Shown here piece after piece: positions 7,989 through 18,656 of a DNA stretch of 64,000 nucleotides. The stretch is from positions 1-64,000 of the forward strand of contig JACQZW010000078.1 of NCBI GenBank assembly GCA_016213675.1, read 5' to 3'. Under the pieces are notes generated by a model. It did no database searches. It was not told the origin of the DNA and saw nothing but the letters and a program-made list of their open reading frames with translations. Source of the stretch: Acidobacteriota bacterium. GTDB taxonomy: Bacteria > Acidobacteriota > Thermoanaerobaculia > Thermoanaerobaculales > Thermoanaerobaculaceae. Each line of letters opens with the position of its first letter. The first letter of the stretch is position 1. The position numbers were made by a program, and so were the translations under genes.

Positions 7989-9382
7989 TCGCCTTGCAGG
8001 TGGACGTTGAGGGTCAAGGCGAGCTGCCTGACCCGCTCCCCCTTCTTGAGCTCGACCTCGATCGGGTCGACGCGCTTCACGGTGTCGCCCTTGGCATCCA
8101 CGAGATCGATCCGGACGCGACACGTGTGGGCCCGGCCGAGCGCCGCGCCGACGTTCTCTTCGACCCGCCGGCGGACCTCCTGGCGGGAGTTGATGGAGCT
8201 CTGCAGCAGGGCGTCGAGGTCGAGCGACGCGGACTTCCCGGCCTGGGCCTGGTGCGTCGGCTTCGACGTCGCGGCTTTCCGCAACGACTCGAGCTCGGCG
8301 AGAATGTCGAGGGAGGACGAGACCTTGACGTGGCGGACCTCGCGCTCGACCTCGGCGACCGCCGGCTCGGTCGTGGTCGCGAACTCGACCGGGGCCTCTT
8401 CGGCCTCGGCGAGCTCTTCCGCCTCGGCGGCCTCCTCGAAGGGCTTCGCCTCTTCGGCCTCGGCCGCCTCGGTGACGACCTCGATCTCCTCGGCGGTGGG
8501 CGTCTCCTCCGGGGCGGGCTCCGCCTCGGCGGCGACGGCCACCACTTCGGCGTTCGCCGATGCCGCCGCGACCGGCGGCGGCGAGGGAAGCTCGACGATG
8601 GCCGGTTGGGCGCCGCCCAGCGACTCGATGACCGCCGCGGCGTTGCGCAGCTCGATCGGCGGGATCACCAGCTTGGGAGGAGCGGCGAGGCCCTCGACGA
8701 CGGCTGCCGACAGGGCGGCCGGGTTGAACGCCACCTGGGGTCGCGGGGCGGGAGCCGCTTGCGGTGCCGGCGCCGCGGCGCCGTCCTGGGCGGCCATGCG
8801 GCGACGCAGCGCCTTGAGCGTCAGCTTGGTGATCGCCTTGAGGGTTTCGAACACCCCGAGACCCTGGACGGCGACGGACTCGAACCCCTCCCACTGACGG
8901 TTCGGGTTGAGGGCCTCGTGGAGCTCCTCGACCGACGCGATGTTCTTAAGGTCGCGCTTGTTGAACTGCAGCACGAGGGGGATCGACTTGATGTCGAGGC
9001 CGAGCTCGCGGAGGTTCTCGTCGAGGTTGTGGAAGCTCTCGATGTTGGCGTCGGCCATCGGCTTCTGCGAGTCGGCGACGAACACGACGCCGTCGACGCC
9101 CTTGAGCACGAGCTTCCGCGTCGTGTTGTAGAACACCTGACCGGGCACGGTGTAGAGCTGAAGGCGAGTGCGGAACCCCCCCACCTTGCCGACCTCGAGG
9201 GGCAGGAGGTCGAAGAACAGCGTCCGGTCGGTTTCTGTCTCGAGGGAGACCATTTCACCGCGGGAACCCGGCGAGGTCTTCGCATAGATGTAGGACAGGT
9301 TCGTGGTCTTCCCACACAGTCCAGGACCGTAGTAAACGATCTTGGCTGCCATCTGCATCGTGGCCCAGTTGAAGAAGACCAT
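7985..9382 (-). CDS. MglA-type Ras-like GTPase with long C-terminal extension
   Basis: 465 aa. The first ~195 residues are a canonical MglA GTPase: P-loop GPGLCGKTT, switch-II region TVPGQ and guanine motif NKRD. MglA proteins (usually ~195 aa) set cell polarity and motility. Here about 270 extra residues follow: an Ala/Pro-rich linker, an acidic Glu/Ala-rich stretch (about 290-350) and a structured-looking C-terminal ~120 residues with a helical part (EVRRRVEENVGAAL) and a closing beta part (VRQLALTLNVHLQGE). I do not recognise that last domain. The gene lies 2 bp after the DUF2520 gene and overlaps mltD by 4 bp. Confidence 0.88.
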   Translation of the reverse strand: MVFFNWATMQMAAKIVYYGPGLCGKTTNLSYIYAKTSPGSRGEMVSLETETDRTLFFDLLPLEVGKVGGFRTRLQLYTVPGQVFYNTTRKLVLKGVDGVVFVADSQKPMADANIESFHNLDENLRELGLDIKSIPLVLQFNKRDLKNIASVEELHEALNPNRQWEGFESVAVQGLGVFETLKAITKLTLKALRRRMAAQDGAAAPAPQAAPAPRPQVAFNPAALSAAVVEGLAAPPKLVIPPIELRNAAAVIESLGGAQPAIVELPSPPPVAAASANAEVVAVAAEAEPAPEETPTAEEIEVVTEAAEAEEAKPFEEAAEAEELAEAEEAPVEFATTTEPAVAEVEREVRHVKVSSSLDILAELESLRKAATSKPTHQAQAGKSASLDLDALLQSSINSRQEVRRRVEENVGAALGRAHTCRVRIDLVDAKGDTVKRVDPIEVELKKGERVRQLALTLNVHLQGE

Positions 9383-9384
9383 GC

Positions 9385-10284
9385 TCAGCGGCTCCCGCGC
9401 CCTGCCATCGGCTGGACGCTAGCAGAAAAGTCCAGTCCGGTCAACGCAGAGAGCAGCTTCGTACCGTCGTGCTCGGAGATGATTCCGGCCGTGCGGAGCC
9501 GGTCCGCGGCGAGCCTCGCGACGGCCGCGTAGGCGGCCGCCGTGTCCGGCGCGAGGGCCCGGAGGTGCGCGCCGACCGTCGCGGCGTCGCCGCGGGCCAC
9601 CGGGCCGGTCAGGGCCTCCCAGCCCCGCGCGGCGAGGGCGGCAGCCGTCGATGCGGCGAGGAGCGGCCGGAGCGCGGCGGCCGCGTCGGAAGGCGAGAAG
9701 CCGCACCGGACCAACTCCTCGCGCGCCGCGACGACGAGTGCGTGGGTGAGGTTCGCCGCCAGGGCCGCCGCGGCGTGGTAGCGGGCCCGCGACCCCGGTG
9801 CGACCCGCCGCGCCCGCATGCCGAGCGCGCGGGCCAGCGTCCGGGCGGCGCGCAGCGCACCGTCCTCGCCATCGATCGCGGCGAGCACGCCGTCGAGCGG
9901 GACGAGCGGGCCGGTCGCGCTGGGGAACGACGTCAGGGGGTGGAGCGAGCCGAGCGCCCGGCCGCGCGTGGCCAGCGGGGCGAGGGCCGAGGCGGGATGG
10001 AGCCCGGAGACGTGCAGCACGACGCGGCAGGCCTGGCCGAGGCGTGGTGCCACGGCCCGGGCGCAGGCGACCAGCGCGTCGTCTCCGACCGCCAGCAGGG
10101 CGGCGTCGACCTCGGGAAAGGGGCGGTCGCCGGTGATCCGCGGCACCTCCGGGAGCGCCCTGCGCGCCCGCGACGCCCCGCGCGGGGAGCGGACGACGAC
10201 CCCCCCCACCGCAACCCCGGCGGCCCGCATCGAGCGGGCGAGCTGGAGGCCGCAGCGGCCGGCACCGATGACGAGCCACAACAC
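9385..10284 (-). CDS. Rossmann-fold NAD(P)-binding protein with DUF2520 domain
   Basis: 299 aa. The N-terminal half is a dinucleotide-binding Rossmann domain (LWLVIGAGRCGLQLARSM, GxGxxG). The C-terminal half (ARYHAAAALAANLTHALVVAA onward) is a helical DUF2520-type domain, similar in layout to pyrroline-5-carboxylate reductase and ketopantoate reductase. The substrate is unknown. The GTG start has no SD; a TAGCAT box ends 6 nt upstream, suggesting a leaderless mRNA. It heads the three-gene operon with the MglA-type GTPase and MltD. Confidence 0.82.
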   Translation of the reverse strand: MLWLVIGAGRCGLQLARSMRAAGVAVGGVVVRSPRGASRARRALPEVPRITGDRPFPEVDAALLAVGDDALVACARAVAPRLGQACRVVLHVSGLHPASALAPLATRGRALGSLHPLTSFPSATGPLVPLDGVLAAIDGEDGALRAARTLARALGMRARRVAPGSRARYHAAAALAANLTHALVVAAREELVRCGFSPSDAAAALRPLLAASTAAALAARGWEALTGPVARGDAATVGAHLRALAPDTAAAYAAVARLAADRLRTAGIISEHDGTKLLSALTGLDFSASVQPMAGRGSR

Positions 10285-10290
10285 GCCTGC

Positions 10291-10300
10291 ATGCTACAGT
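10291..10300. promoter_or_regulatory. Overlapping divergent -10 boxes for the DUF2520 operon and hrcA
   Basis: Minus-strand TAGCAT (10296-10291) lies 6 nt before GTG 10284. Plus-strand TACAGT (10295-10300) lies 44 nt before the hrcA ATG. No convincing -35 is visible, and no CIRCE inverted repeat was found here. Confidence 0.35.
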
Positions 10301-10344
10301 ATCGCTGTCGATTGAGTAGCTTCGCCCGGGGGGACCACGGCGAG

Positions 10345-11391
10345 ATGAACCAGGCGCTGTCGGAACGGGAACGCGGCATCCTGCGCGAGGTCGTCGAGAT
10401 CTACCTCGCCACCGGGGAGCCCGTCGCGTCCGCGGCCGTGTCGCGACGCTCGCTGACCGGCCTGTCCTCGCCGTCGATCCGCAACGTGATGGCCGAGCTC
10501 GAGCAGAAGGGGCTGCTCGTCCAGCCCCACACCTCGTCGGGCCGGGTGCCGTCGGACATCGGCTTCCGGGTCTTCGTCGACGACCTGCTCCAGCACCCGG
10601 CGCTCCCGGCCCGGGAGCAACGCCGGCTGCGCGCGCTGCTCGACCCGTCGGGGCCGCTCGAGGAGGTCCTCGACCAGGCGAGCAAGGTGCTCGCGGCGGT
10701 CACCGCCGAGGTCGGACTGGCCGTCGCACCCGCCTCGCAGCGCGCGGTGCTGCGCTCCATCCACTTCGTCCTGGTGGCCTCGAACCGGGTCATGGCAGTG
10801 GTGGTGACGCAGGGTGGCCTGGTCGAGTCGCGTCTCCTGGTCGTCGAGCGCGACTACCAGCAGGCCGAGCTCGACCGGGTGTCGAACTTCTGCACCGAGA
10901 ACTTCGCCGGTCTCCAGCTCGCGGAGATCCGCCGGCGCCTGCTCTCCCTGATGGTCGAGGAGCGCACGCGCTGGGACGAGCTGATCACCGGGGTCGTCGA
11001 GCTCGGCAACCGCGCCGTCTCCAGCGACGTGATGTCGGGCGGTGAGGTCTTCCTGCGGGGCACCGAGCGTCTCCTCGACCACGCCCTGCCGGGTCAGCTC
11101 GAGGCGATGCGCCGCCTCTACGCGGCGTTCGCCGACAAGACCTCGCTCCTGGCGCTCCTCGATCAGTACCTGACCGGTGTCGGGCCGCGGGCGATCCTCG
11201 GCTCGGAGCTCTCCGGTGAGGCCGGCGGAGAGATCAGCGTCGTCCTGACCTCGTTCCAGCTCCCGACCGGCGAGAGCGGCGTGGTCGGGGTGCTGGGCCA
11301 CAAGCGGATGGACTACCCGCACATCATTCCGATCGTCGACTACATCGGCCACTACCTCGGCGAAGGCGGCGGAACGGACGTGGAACGGTGA
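10345..11391 (+). CDS. hrcA: Heat-inducible transcription repressor HrcA
   Basis: 348 aa, usual family length. The N-terminal winged helix is clear (RERGILREVVEIYLATGEPV, then SSPSIRNVMAELEQKGLL and HTSSGRVPSDIGFRVFVD). The remainder is the GAF-like dimerisation region. HrcA normally represses groE and dnaK operons through CIRCE. It stands first in hrcA-grpE-dnaK-dnaJ. No TTAGCACTC-type CIRCE half-site was seen before hrcA or grpE, so the operator here is either divergent or elsewhere. Confidence 0.95.
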   Translation: MNQALSERERGILREVVEIYLATGEPVASAAVSRRSLTGLSSPSIRNVMAELEQKGLLVQPHTSSGRVPSDIGFRVFVDDLLQHPALPAREQRRLRALLDPSGPLEEVLDQASKVLAAVTAEVGLAVAPASQRAVLRSIHFVLVASNRVMAVVVTQGGLVESRLLVVERDYQQAELDRVSNFCTENFAGLQLAEIRRRLLSLMVEERTRWDELITGVVELGNRAVSSDVMSGGEVFLRGTERLLDHALPGQLEAMRRLYAAFADKTSLLALLDQYLTGVGPRAILGSELSGEAGGEISVVLTSFQLPTGESGVVGVLGHKRMDYPHIIPIVDYIGHYLGEGGGTDVER

Positions 11392-11479
11392 GCGTTCAAG
11401 CGTGTGCCGGATTGGTCGAGGCCGCCCCCGTGCGGGAGCGGCGGACGGGCTGCGGGGATCGTCCAGACGTGGGGTCCGC

Positions 11480-11485
11480 TAGACT
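11480..11485 (+). promoter_or_regulatory. Possible -10 box for grpE
   Basis: TAGACT lies 24 nt before the grpE ATG, in the 118-bp hrcA-grpE gap. The same hexamer precedes lpxL and the DNPH1-like gene. No clear -35 is seen. Confidence 0.3.
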
Positions 11486-11509
11486 CACCGGTGCGGTCGA
11501 AGGAGCGGC

Positions 11510-12156
11510 ATGAGCGACGACAAGCCCCAGGACGACATCGAGCTCTACATCGTGGACGAGGAGACCGGCCAGACCGAGTCGCTCCTCACCGCGGCGAAGC
11601 GCCCGAAAAAAGAGGAGAAGGGCCTCGAGCCGGTGGCGCCGCAGATCGACGTGCCGCCGGGCGGCGAGGTCCCCACGCAGGAGCTGGCCAGGCTGCGGCA
11701 GGAGGTCGATCGGTTCAAGGAGCTCTACCTGCGCAAGATGGCCGACTTCGAGAACTACCGGAAGCGGCAGGAGCGGGAGATGGTCGAGTTCCGCCGCCTC
11801 GCGAACGCCGACCTCCTCCGCGAGCTGTTCCCCGTGCTCGACAACCTCGAGCGCGCCCTCGAGGCGCCTGGCAGCGAGGGGTCCGGCCTGCGCGCCGGGG
11901 TCGAGCTGGTGTTGCGCCAGTTCAAGGAGATCCTCGGCCGTTTCGGGGTCGTGGAGATCGATCCGCAGGGGCTCCCGTTCGACCCGACCGTGCACGAGGC
12001 GCTTGCGCGGCACGAGACCGCCGACGTTACGGAGAACACCGTCTTTCAGGTCCTGGAGAAGGGGTACTTGCTGGGTGAGCGGCTGCTCCGGCCGGCGCGA
12101 GTCGTGGTCGCGGTCCGGGTCGACGATCCCCGCAACTCGCCATACGGGGGCGCGTG

Positions 12157-12157
<1 letters not shown>
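11510..12157 (+). CDS. grpE: Nucleotide exchange factor GrpE
   Basis: 215 aa. A charged disordered N-terminus precedes the long coiled coil (ELARLRQEVDRFKELYLRKM, ADFENYRKRQ) and the C-terminal beta domain with GLPFDPTVHEAL. It releases ADP from DnaK. AAGGAGC gives a good ribosome site. The stop codon overlaps the dnaK ATG. Confidence 0.95.
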
Positions 12158-14010
<1,853 letters not shown>

Positions 14011-15117
14011 GTGGCGGACAAGCGCGACTACTACGAGGTGCTCGGCGTCGAGCGCGGCGCGAGCCGGGACAAGATCAAGGCGGCCTACCGGAAGCTGGCG
14101 GTCAAGTACCACCCCGACCGCAACCCGGGCGACAAGGACGCCGAGGAGCGATTCAAGGAGGCGGCCGAGGCCTACGCCGTGCTGTCCGACGAGGACAAGC
14201 GCGCCCACTACGACCGGTTCGGCCATGCGGCGATCGGCGACCAGCCGTTCACCGGATTCGACGCCTCGATCTTCGGCGACTTCGCCGACATCCTGGGGAA
14301 CTTCTTCGGGTTCGAGGGGATGTTCGGCGGCGGCCGCCGGCGCACCGGTCCCGAGCGCGGGTCGGACCTGCGCACCGGCGTCTCGGTGACGTTCGAGGAG
14401 ATGGCGCGCGGCGTCGAGCGGACACTCAAGGTGCCCCGCGAGGAGAACTGCGAGACCTGCGGCGGCAGCGGCGCGGCCGCCGGGGCGCGGCCCGAGACCT
14501 GCCGGGCGTGCGCCGGGCGCGGCCAGGTGCGGGTCGCCCAGGGGTTCTTCACCATGGTGCGGTCGTGCCCGCAGTGCGGCGGGTCCGGCCAGGTGGTGAG
14601 CAACCCCTGCGCCTCGTGTCACGGCGCCGGCCGGGTCGAGCGCACCCGCGAGATCACTGTGCCGATCCCCGCCGGTGTCGAGGACGGCACCCGGGTCCGG
14701 GTGGTCGGGCAGGGTGAGGCCGGTGTGCGGGGTGGGCCGTCCGGCGACCTCTACGTGGTGGTGCGGGTCGAGCCGCACGAGCGCCTCGTCCGCGAGGCCG
14801 CCGACCTCCACCTCGAGCAGGAGGTGTCGGCCTTCCTGGCGGCGCTCGGGACCGAGCTCGAGGTGCCGACGCTGGACGGCCGCGAGAAAGTGACCGTCCC
14901 CGCCGGCACGCAGTTCGGCGATACCGCGGTGCTCCGCGGCAAGGGTCTGCCGCGGGTGAAGCGCTCGGGTCTTGGCGACTTCGTGGTCCACTTCCGCGTC
15001 GTGGTGCCGAAGAAGCTGTCGGGACGCGAGAAGGAGCTCCTGCACCAGCTCGTCCGCGAGGAGGAGCGCCCCGGGGTGTTCCAGAAGGTCAAGGAGCTCT
15101 TCGAAGGCAACGGCTGA
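14011..15117 (+). CDS. dnaJ: Chaperone DnaJ (Hsp40, type I)
   Basis: 368 aa. J domain with the HPD motif ([20 protein letters not shown]), a Gly/Phe-rich linker ([13 protein letters not shown]), then four zinc-binding repeats [24 protein letters not shown] and CASCHGAG, and the C-terminal substrate domains. It stimulates DnaK ATPase. The GTG start follows the dnaK stop directly, with its SD in the dnaK 3' end (GGCAAGGAG). The stop overlaps the prmA ATG. Confidence 0.96.
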   Translation: MADKRDYYEVLGVERGASRDKIKAAYRKLAVKYHPDRNPGDKDAEERFKEAAEAYAVLSDEDKRAHYDRFGHAAIGDQPFTGFDASIFGDFADILGNFFGFEGMFGGGRRRTGPERGSDLRTGVSVTFEEMARGVERTLKVPREENCETCGGSGAAAGARPETCRACAGRGQVRVAQGFFTMVRSCPQCGGSGQVVSNPCASCHGAGRVERTREITVPIPAGVEDGTRVRVVGQGEAGVRGGPSGDLYVVVRVEPHERLVREAADLHLEQEVSAFLAALGTELEVPTLDGREKVTVPAGTQFGDTAVLRGKGLPRVKRSGLGDFVVHFRVVVPKKLSGREKELLHQLVREEERPGVFQKVKELFEGNG

Positions 15118-15974
15118 TGGCCGACTACCTCACCGTCACCTGTCGGCTCCCGGCGGCGGCCGAGGCGCAGCTCGCCGAGGCGCTCGGCCACTGGCCGGTG
15201 CTCGGATGCCAGGTCGAGGACTCCTCCGGCGAGCTCGATGTCACCATCTACCTGGAGGAGACGCAGTCCGCCGCGGTGCCGCGCGTCCTCGCCGACCTCG
15301 GCGAGCTTGGCGCGCGGGAGGTCGGCTCGGCGCACTTCGCCGAGGAGGACTGGCTCGCCGAGTACCGCCGGTCGGCCACGCCCATCGCGATCGGCGGCTT
15401 CTTCTGGGTCGACCCGCACCCGACGTCGCCGACCCCGCCGCCGGAAGGCCGCGTCCACCTGATCATCGAGCCGCGGCAGGCGTTCGGCACCGGCAGCCAC
15501 GAGTCGACCCGGCTGGTCCTCCTGCTCCTGGAGGAGCTGCCGGTGGTCGGCGCCCGGGTCCTCGACGTCGGGACCGGCTCGGGGATCCTCGCGCTGGCCG
15601 CGCGCGCGCTGGGCGCCGAGTGGGCCGTGGGTTTCGACATCGACGACGAGGCCGTGTTCGTCGCCCGCCAGATCCAGGAAGAGCAGCCCCGGCCGCTGCC
15701 GGTGGCGCTGTTCGCCGGCTCGAGCGGGGCGCTCCGTCGCCGGCGCCGCTTCGACCTGGTGCTCGCCAACATGATCCCCGCGCAGTTCGAGCCGCTGCTG
15801 GGCGACCTCGTCGCGATGCTCGACTTGGGCGGACGCCTCGTGCTGTCCGGCCTGATGATCGACCAACGCACGGCGGTCGAGAGCGAGCTCGCCCGGCTCG
15901 GCATGCGAGTTGCGGGCGCCAAGGAGCAGGGCGAGTGGCTCGCGCTCGTGTGCGAGAGGCAGGGGAGAGGATAG
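15117..15974 (+). CDS. prmA: Ribosomal protein L11 methyltransferase PrmA
   Basis: 285 aa. SAM-binding motif VLDVGTGSGILALAARALGA, acidic loop GFDIDDEAV, and the catalytic-site region DLVLANMIP. Before these lie IEPRQAFGTGSHESTRL, diagnostic of PrmA, and an N-terminal L11-recognition domain. It trimethylates L11. It is coupled to dnaJ by an ATGA overlap, a common arrangement (dnaK-dnaJ-prmA-rsmE). Confidence 0.93.
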   Translation: MADYLTVTCRLPAAAEAQLAEALGHWPVLGCQVEDSSGELDVTIYLEETQSAAVPRVLADLGELGAREVGSAHFAEEDWLAEYRRSATPIAIGGFFWVDPHPTSPTPPPEGRVHLIIEPRQAFGTGSHESTRLVLLLLEELPVVGARVLDVGTGSGILALAARALGAEWAVGFDIDDEAVFVARQIQEEQPRPLPVALFAGSSGALRRRRRFDLVLANMIPAQFEPLLGDLVAMLDLGGRLVLSGLMIDQRTAVESELARLGMRVAGAKEQGEWLALVCERQGRG

Positions 15975-16060
15975 AGGGGTGAGGGGACAGAGGCGTCGAT
16001 CCATGCAAGTGTGGCGGTGTCGGTTCTCTCCCCTCTCCCCTCTCCGCTCTCTCCTCCGTC
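15951..16060 (+). repeat. Purine/pyrimidine word repeat spanning the prmA-rsmE gap
   Basis: From the prmA end, GAGAGG/GAGGGG words run to about 15996. From 16024 the complementary words TCTCCCCTC recur up to the rsmE start. The halves can pair into a long imperfect stem. The last prmA codons (ERQGRG) fall within the repeat. Confidence 0.55.
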
Positions 16061-16061
16061 C

Positions 16062-16769
16062 ATGAGCCTGACGCGCCTCGTGCTGCCCGGGCTTTCCCTC
16101 ACCGTCGGGGAGGTCGTGGTGCCGGCGGCGGTGGCGCGGCACGCGCGGGTCGCGCGCGTCGCGACCGGCGAGCCGATCGAGCTCCTCGACCTGGCCGGCA
16201 CGGTGGCCGTCGGGCGCCTCGTCGCGTGGGAGGGTGCGGCCTGCCGGGTGGCCATCGAGGTCCTCGAGCGGGAGCGGGGCGAGCCGCCGGCGCCGCTCGT
16301 CCTCGGCCTCGCCGTCCTTCACACCCAGGCGTTCGACTGGGCGGTCGAGAAGGCGACGGAGCTCGGCGTGAGCACGCTCGTCCCGGTGCTCTGCGCGCGC
16401 GTCCAGGGCGGCGCCCACGACCGCCGGGTGGAGCGGTGGCAGCGAATCGCGGTCGCGGCCGTGGCGCAGTGCGGCCGGACTCGCGCGCCGCGGGTGACCG
16501 ACCCGCTCGGGCTCCCGGAGTTCGTCGACCAGGCGACTGGCCTCAGGGTGGTCGCCGACCCCGGCGCGCCGGAGTCCCCGCTCGCCGCACCGGGCACCGG
16601 CGGCCTCACCGTGCTGGTGGGACCGGAGGGCGGCTTCACCAGTTCGGAGCTCGCCGCGGCCCGCACCGTCGGGTTCGTCGGCCTCCCCCTGGGCCCACGG
16701 ACGCTGCGCGCCGAGACGGCCGCGGTGGCCGCGCTGGCGGTGGTCCAGGCGTGGGTCGGCTGGCTGTGA
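16062..16769 (+). CDS. rsmE: 16S rRNA (uracil-1498-N3)-methyltransferase RsmE
   Basis: 235 aa, the normal length. SPOUT knot signature: TVLVGPEGGFTSSELAAA and LGPRTLRAETAAVAAL; N-terminal PUA-like beta domain. ATG 16062 (MSLTRLVLPG) is preferred to GTG 16011, which would add 17 residues encoded by the pyrimidine repeat. Neither start has a clear SD. Probably the last gene of the dnaK-dnaJ-prmA run. Confidence 0.92.
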   Translation: MSLTRLVLPGLSLTVGEVVVPAAVARHARVARVATGEPIELLDLAGTVAVGRLVAWEGAACRVAIEVLERERGEPPAPLVLGLAVLHTQAFDWAVEKATELGVSTLVPVLCARVQGGAHDRRVERWQRIAVAAVAQCGRTRAPRVTDPLGLPEFVDQATGLRVVADPGAPESPLAAPGTGGLTVLVGPEGGFTSSELAAARTVGFVGLPLGPRTLRAETAAVAALAVVQAWVGWL

Positions 16770-16837
16770 AGGACAGAAGCCAGTGACCCGTGGTCCGTGT
16801 CCCGGCCCCCACCCGCCCGAAAGACCGCCAGCCGGCG

Positions 16838-18262
16838 CTACCCGCGGCGGAGGACGAGCAGGCGGGGCTCGGTCATCTCCTCGACGGCGTAGCGGGCACC
16901 CTCGCGGCCGGTGCCGGACTGCTTGACCCCGCCGTACGGCATCGGGTCGGACCGCCACGACGGGATGTCTCCCTGGATCACCGCGCCGACCTCGAGGACG
17001 TCGAGCGCGCGTTGGACCTTCTCGACGTCGCGGGTGAAGAGCCCGGCCTGCAGCCCGAACCGGGAGTCGTTGACCATTCGCAGCGCATCCTCGAAGTCGC
17101 GGTAGGTGGCGAGGACCGCGACCGGCCCGAACGCCTCGTCGCTCCACAGGCTCGCGCTCGGCGGCACCCGCTCGAGGAGCGTCGGCCACACCACCGACCC
17201 CTCGCGCCGCCAGTCGGTCAGCCGACGGGCGCCTCCAGCCTCGGCCGCGATGACCCAGGCGGCGATGCGGTCCGCGTCCGCAGCCGAGACCATCGGGCCG
17301 CACAGCACCTCGCCCGACTCGGGGTCGCCGGTGACGAACGTCTCGGCCGCCGCGACGAGCTCGGAGCGCAGGTCGTCGGCGATGCGCTCGTGGACGAGCA
17401 CGCGCTGGACGGAGATGCACGACTGCCCGGCGTAGGCGAAGGCGCCGAGGGCGATGCGCTGGGCGATGGCGGCGAGGTCACCGCCGTCGGGCTCGACGAT
17501 CACCGCCGCGTTGCCGCCGAGCTCGAGGGTGACGCGCCGGTCGTGGAGCCGCCGCCTGAGCTCCCAGCCGACCTGCGCCGAGCCGGTGAAGGTGAGCATG
17601 CGCACGCGGACGTCCCCGACCAGGACGTCGGCCTCGGCGCCCCCGCAGGGAACGACGTTGACGGCGCCTGGCGGAAGGCCGCTGCGGTGCAGGATCTCGG
17701 CCAGGAGCAGGGCGGGCGTCGGGGTCTGCGAGGCCGGCTTGAGCACGATCGGGCAGCCCGCGGCGACCGCTGGGCCGAGCTTGTGAGCGACGAGGTTGAG
17801 CGGGAAGTTGAACGGTGCGATCCCGACCACCACGCCGACGGGATACCGGCGCACGAGGCCCATGCGACCGGCCCCGGAGCCGAAACCGGTGAGGTCGAGG
17901 AGCTCGGCGTGCGGCGAGCGGGCCACCCGCGCGGCGTCGGCGAACGTCTCAGCGCAGCGGTCGGCCTCGACCCGGGCCAGCGCGACGGGCTTGCCGGCCT
18001 CCTCGACGAGGACCTGGGCGAGCTCGTCGCGGCGGCGGGCCACCTCGCCGGCGGCGCGCTCGAGAACCGTGGCCCGAGCGTGGGGCGGCAGCGCGAGCAT
18101 CGGCTCGCGCGCGGCGGTCGCCGCATCGAGTGAGGCACGCAGCTCGCCGGGGCCGGCACGGCCGACGCGCGCCACCTCGCGACCGTCGAACGGCGACCTG
18201 ACCGCGATGACGCCGTCGCCGTCGTTCCAGCCCTCGCCGATGAAGCACCCGAGCTCGCGCAT
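16838..18262 (-). CDS. NAD(P)-dependent aldehyde dehydrogenase
   Basis: 474 aa, the usual ALDH size. NAD-binding region GIAPFNFPLNLVAHKLGPAV and KPASQTP; general-base Glu in LELGGNAAVIVEPD; nucleophile Cys in AYAGQSCISVQR; C-terminal MVNDSRFGLQAGLFT and PYGGVKQSGTGREG. The Gly/Thr-rich substrate channel gives no specific substrate; it resembles glyceraldehyde-3-phosphate or succinate-semialdehyde type enzymes. Start ATG 18262 gives the conserved N-terminus; an ATG at 18412 would translate the AGGGTTGA repeat into about 40 extra residues. Confidence 0.9.
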   Translation of the reverse strand: MRELGCFIGEGWNDGDGVIAVRSPFDGREVARVGRAGPGELRASLDAATAAREPMLALPPHARATVLERAAGEVARRRDELAQVLVEEAGKPVALARVEADRCAETFADAARVARSPHAELLDLTGFGSGAGRMGLVRRYPVGVVVGIAPFNFPLNLVAHKLGPAVAAGCPIVLKPASQTPTPALLLAEILHRSGLPPGAVNVVPCGGAEADVLVGDVRVRMLTFTGSAQVGWELRRRLHDRRVTLELGGNAAVIVEPDGGDLAAIAQRIALGAFAYAGQSCISVQRVLVHERIADDLRSELVAAAETFVTGDPESGEVLCGPMVSAADADRIAAWVIAAEAGGARRLTDWRREGSVVWPTLLERVPPSASLWSDEAFGPVAVLATYRDFEDALRMVNDSRFGLQAGLFTRDVEKVQRALDVLEVGAVIQGDIPSWRSDPMPYGGVKQSGTGREGARYAVEEMTEPRLLVLRRG

Positions 18263-18300
18263 CGTGTCCGCCCCCCGCCCGCCCATGCTAGCGCAGGAGG

Positions 18301-18388
18301 AGGGTCGAAGGGTTGAAGGGATGAAGGGTTGAAGGGTTGAAGGGTTGCAGGGTTGAAGGGTTGAAGGGTTGAAGGGTTGAAGGGTTGA
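18301..18388 (+). repeat. Octanucleotide tandem array, 11 copies of AGGGTTGA
   Basis: Eleven 8-bp units run without a break; eight are perfect AGGGTTGA and three carry one change (TCGA, ATGA, TTGC endings). The complementary CTTCAACCCT at 18423-18432 can pair with the array. It lies just upstream of the ALDH gene. Confidence 0.9.
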
Positions 18389-18426
18389 AGCAGGATCTGG
18401 GCGATTCCTCAACTTACCAGTCCTTC

Positions 18427-18530
18427 AACCCTGGGTGGGTGGTCGGAAGGACAACCCTGGAGGGGTGGGCGGGTGTGCAACCCTGGTCGGGTGGCGGGGA
18501 GGGCAAGCCTGGAGGGGTGGGTGGGGGAAA
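18427..18530 (+). repeat. 26-bp tandem repeat, locus A (4 copies)
   Basis: Units start at 18427, 18453, 18479 and 18505. Each begins AACCCTGG or AAGCCTGG, followed by a G-rich part (GGTGGG) and ending GGAAGGAC, GGGTGTGC or GGAGGGC. The same 26-bp unit recurs at 35164-35241 and, inverted, at 38985-39062. Confidence 0.85.
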
Positions 18531-18566
18531 AACCGGGGCCGCCTCCCCCCCCGAGAAAGCGGCCCC
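18528..18566 (-). terminator. Second of two tandem terminators after the porin gene
   Basis: Minus strand: 8-bp arms GGGGCCGC (18566-18559) and GCGGCCCC (18542-18535), then CGG and TTTTT (18532-18528). The T tract overlaps the last 26-bp repeat unit. Confidence 0.65.
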
Positions 18567-18577
18567 GACCGAGGTAC

Positions 18578-18609
18578 AAAACCCCGGCGGAGGTTTCCCT
18601 CCACCGGGG
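18578..18609 (-). terminator. Rho-independent terminator of the porin gene
   Basis: Minus strand: CCCCGGTGGAGG, loop GAAA, CCTCCGCCGGGG (one mismatch in 12 bp), then TTTT. It begins 48 bp after the porin stop. Confidence 0.8.
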
Positions 18610-18656
18610 GCTAACAGAAGAGGCCGTCTGGTTTGTTCCCGACCCGTGGCCCGTGA

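Noticed and set aside
6414..9532. Long plus-strand open frames (827 and 512 codons)
   Set aside because: Shadows of mltD and the MglA-type gene, both of which have clear domains on the minus strand.
10285..11510. CIRCE operator before hrcA or grpE
   Set aside because: Searched for TTAGCACTC/GAGTGCTAA half-sites; none found.
18427..18530. 26-bp repeats as a CRISPR array
   Set aside because: Units are contiguous without spacers and no cas gene is near.
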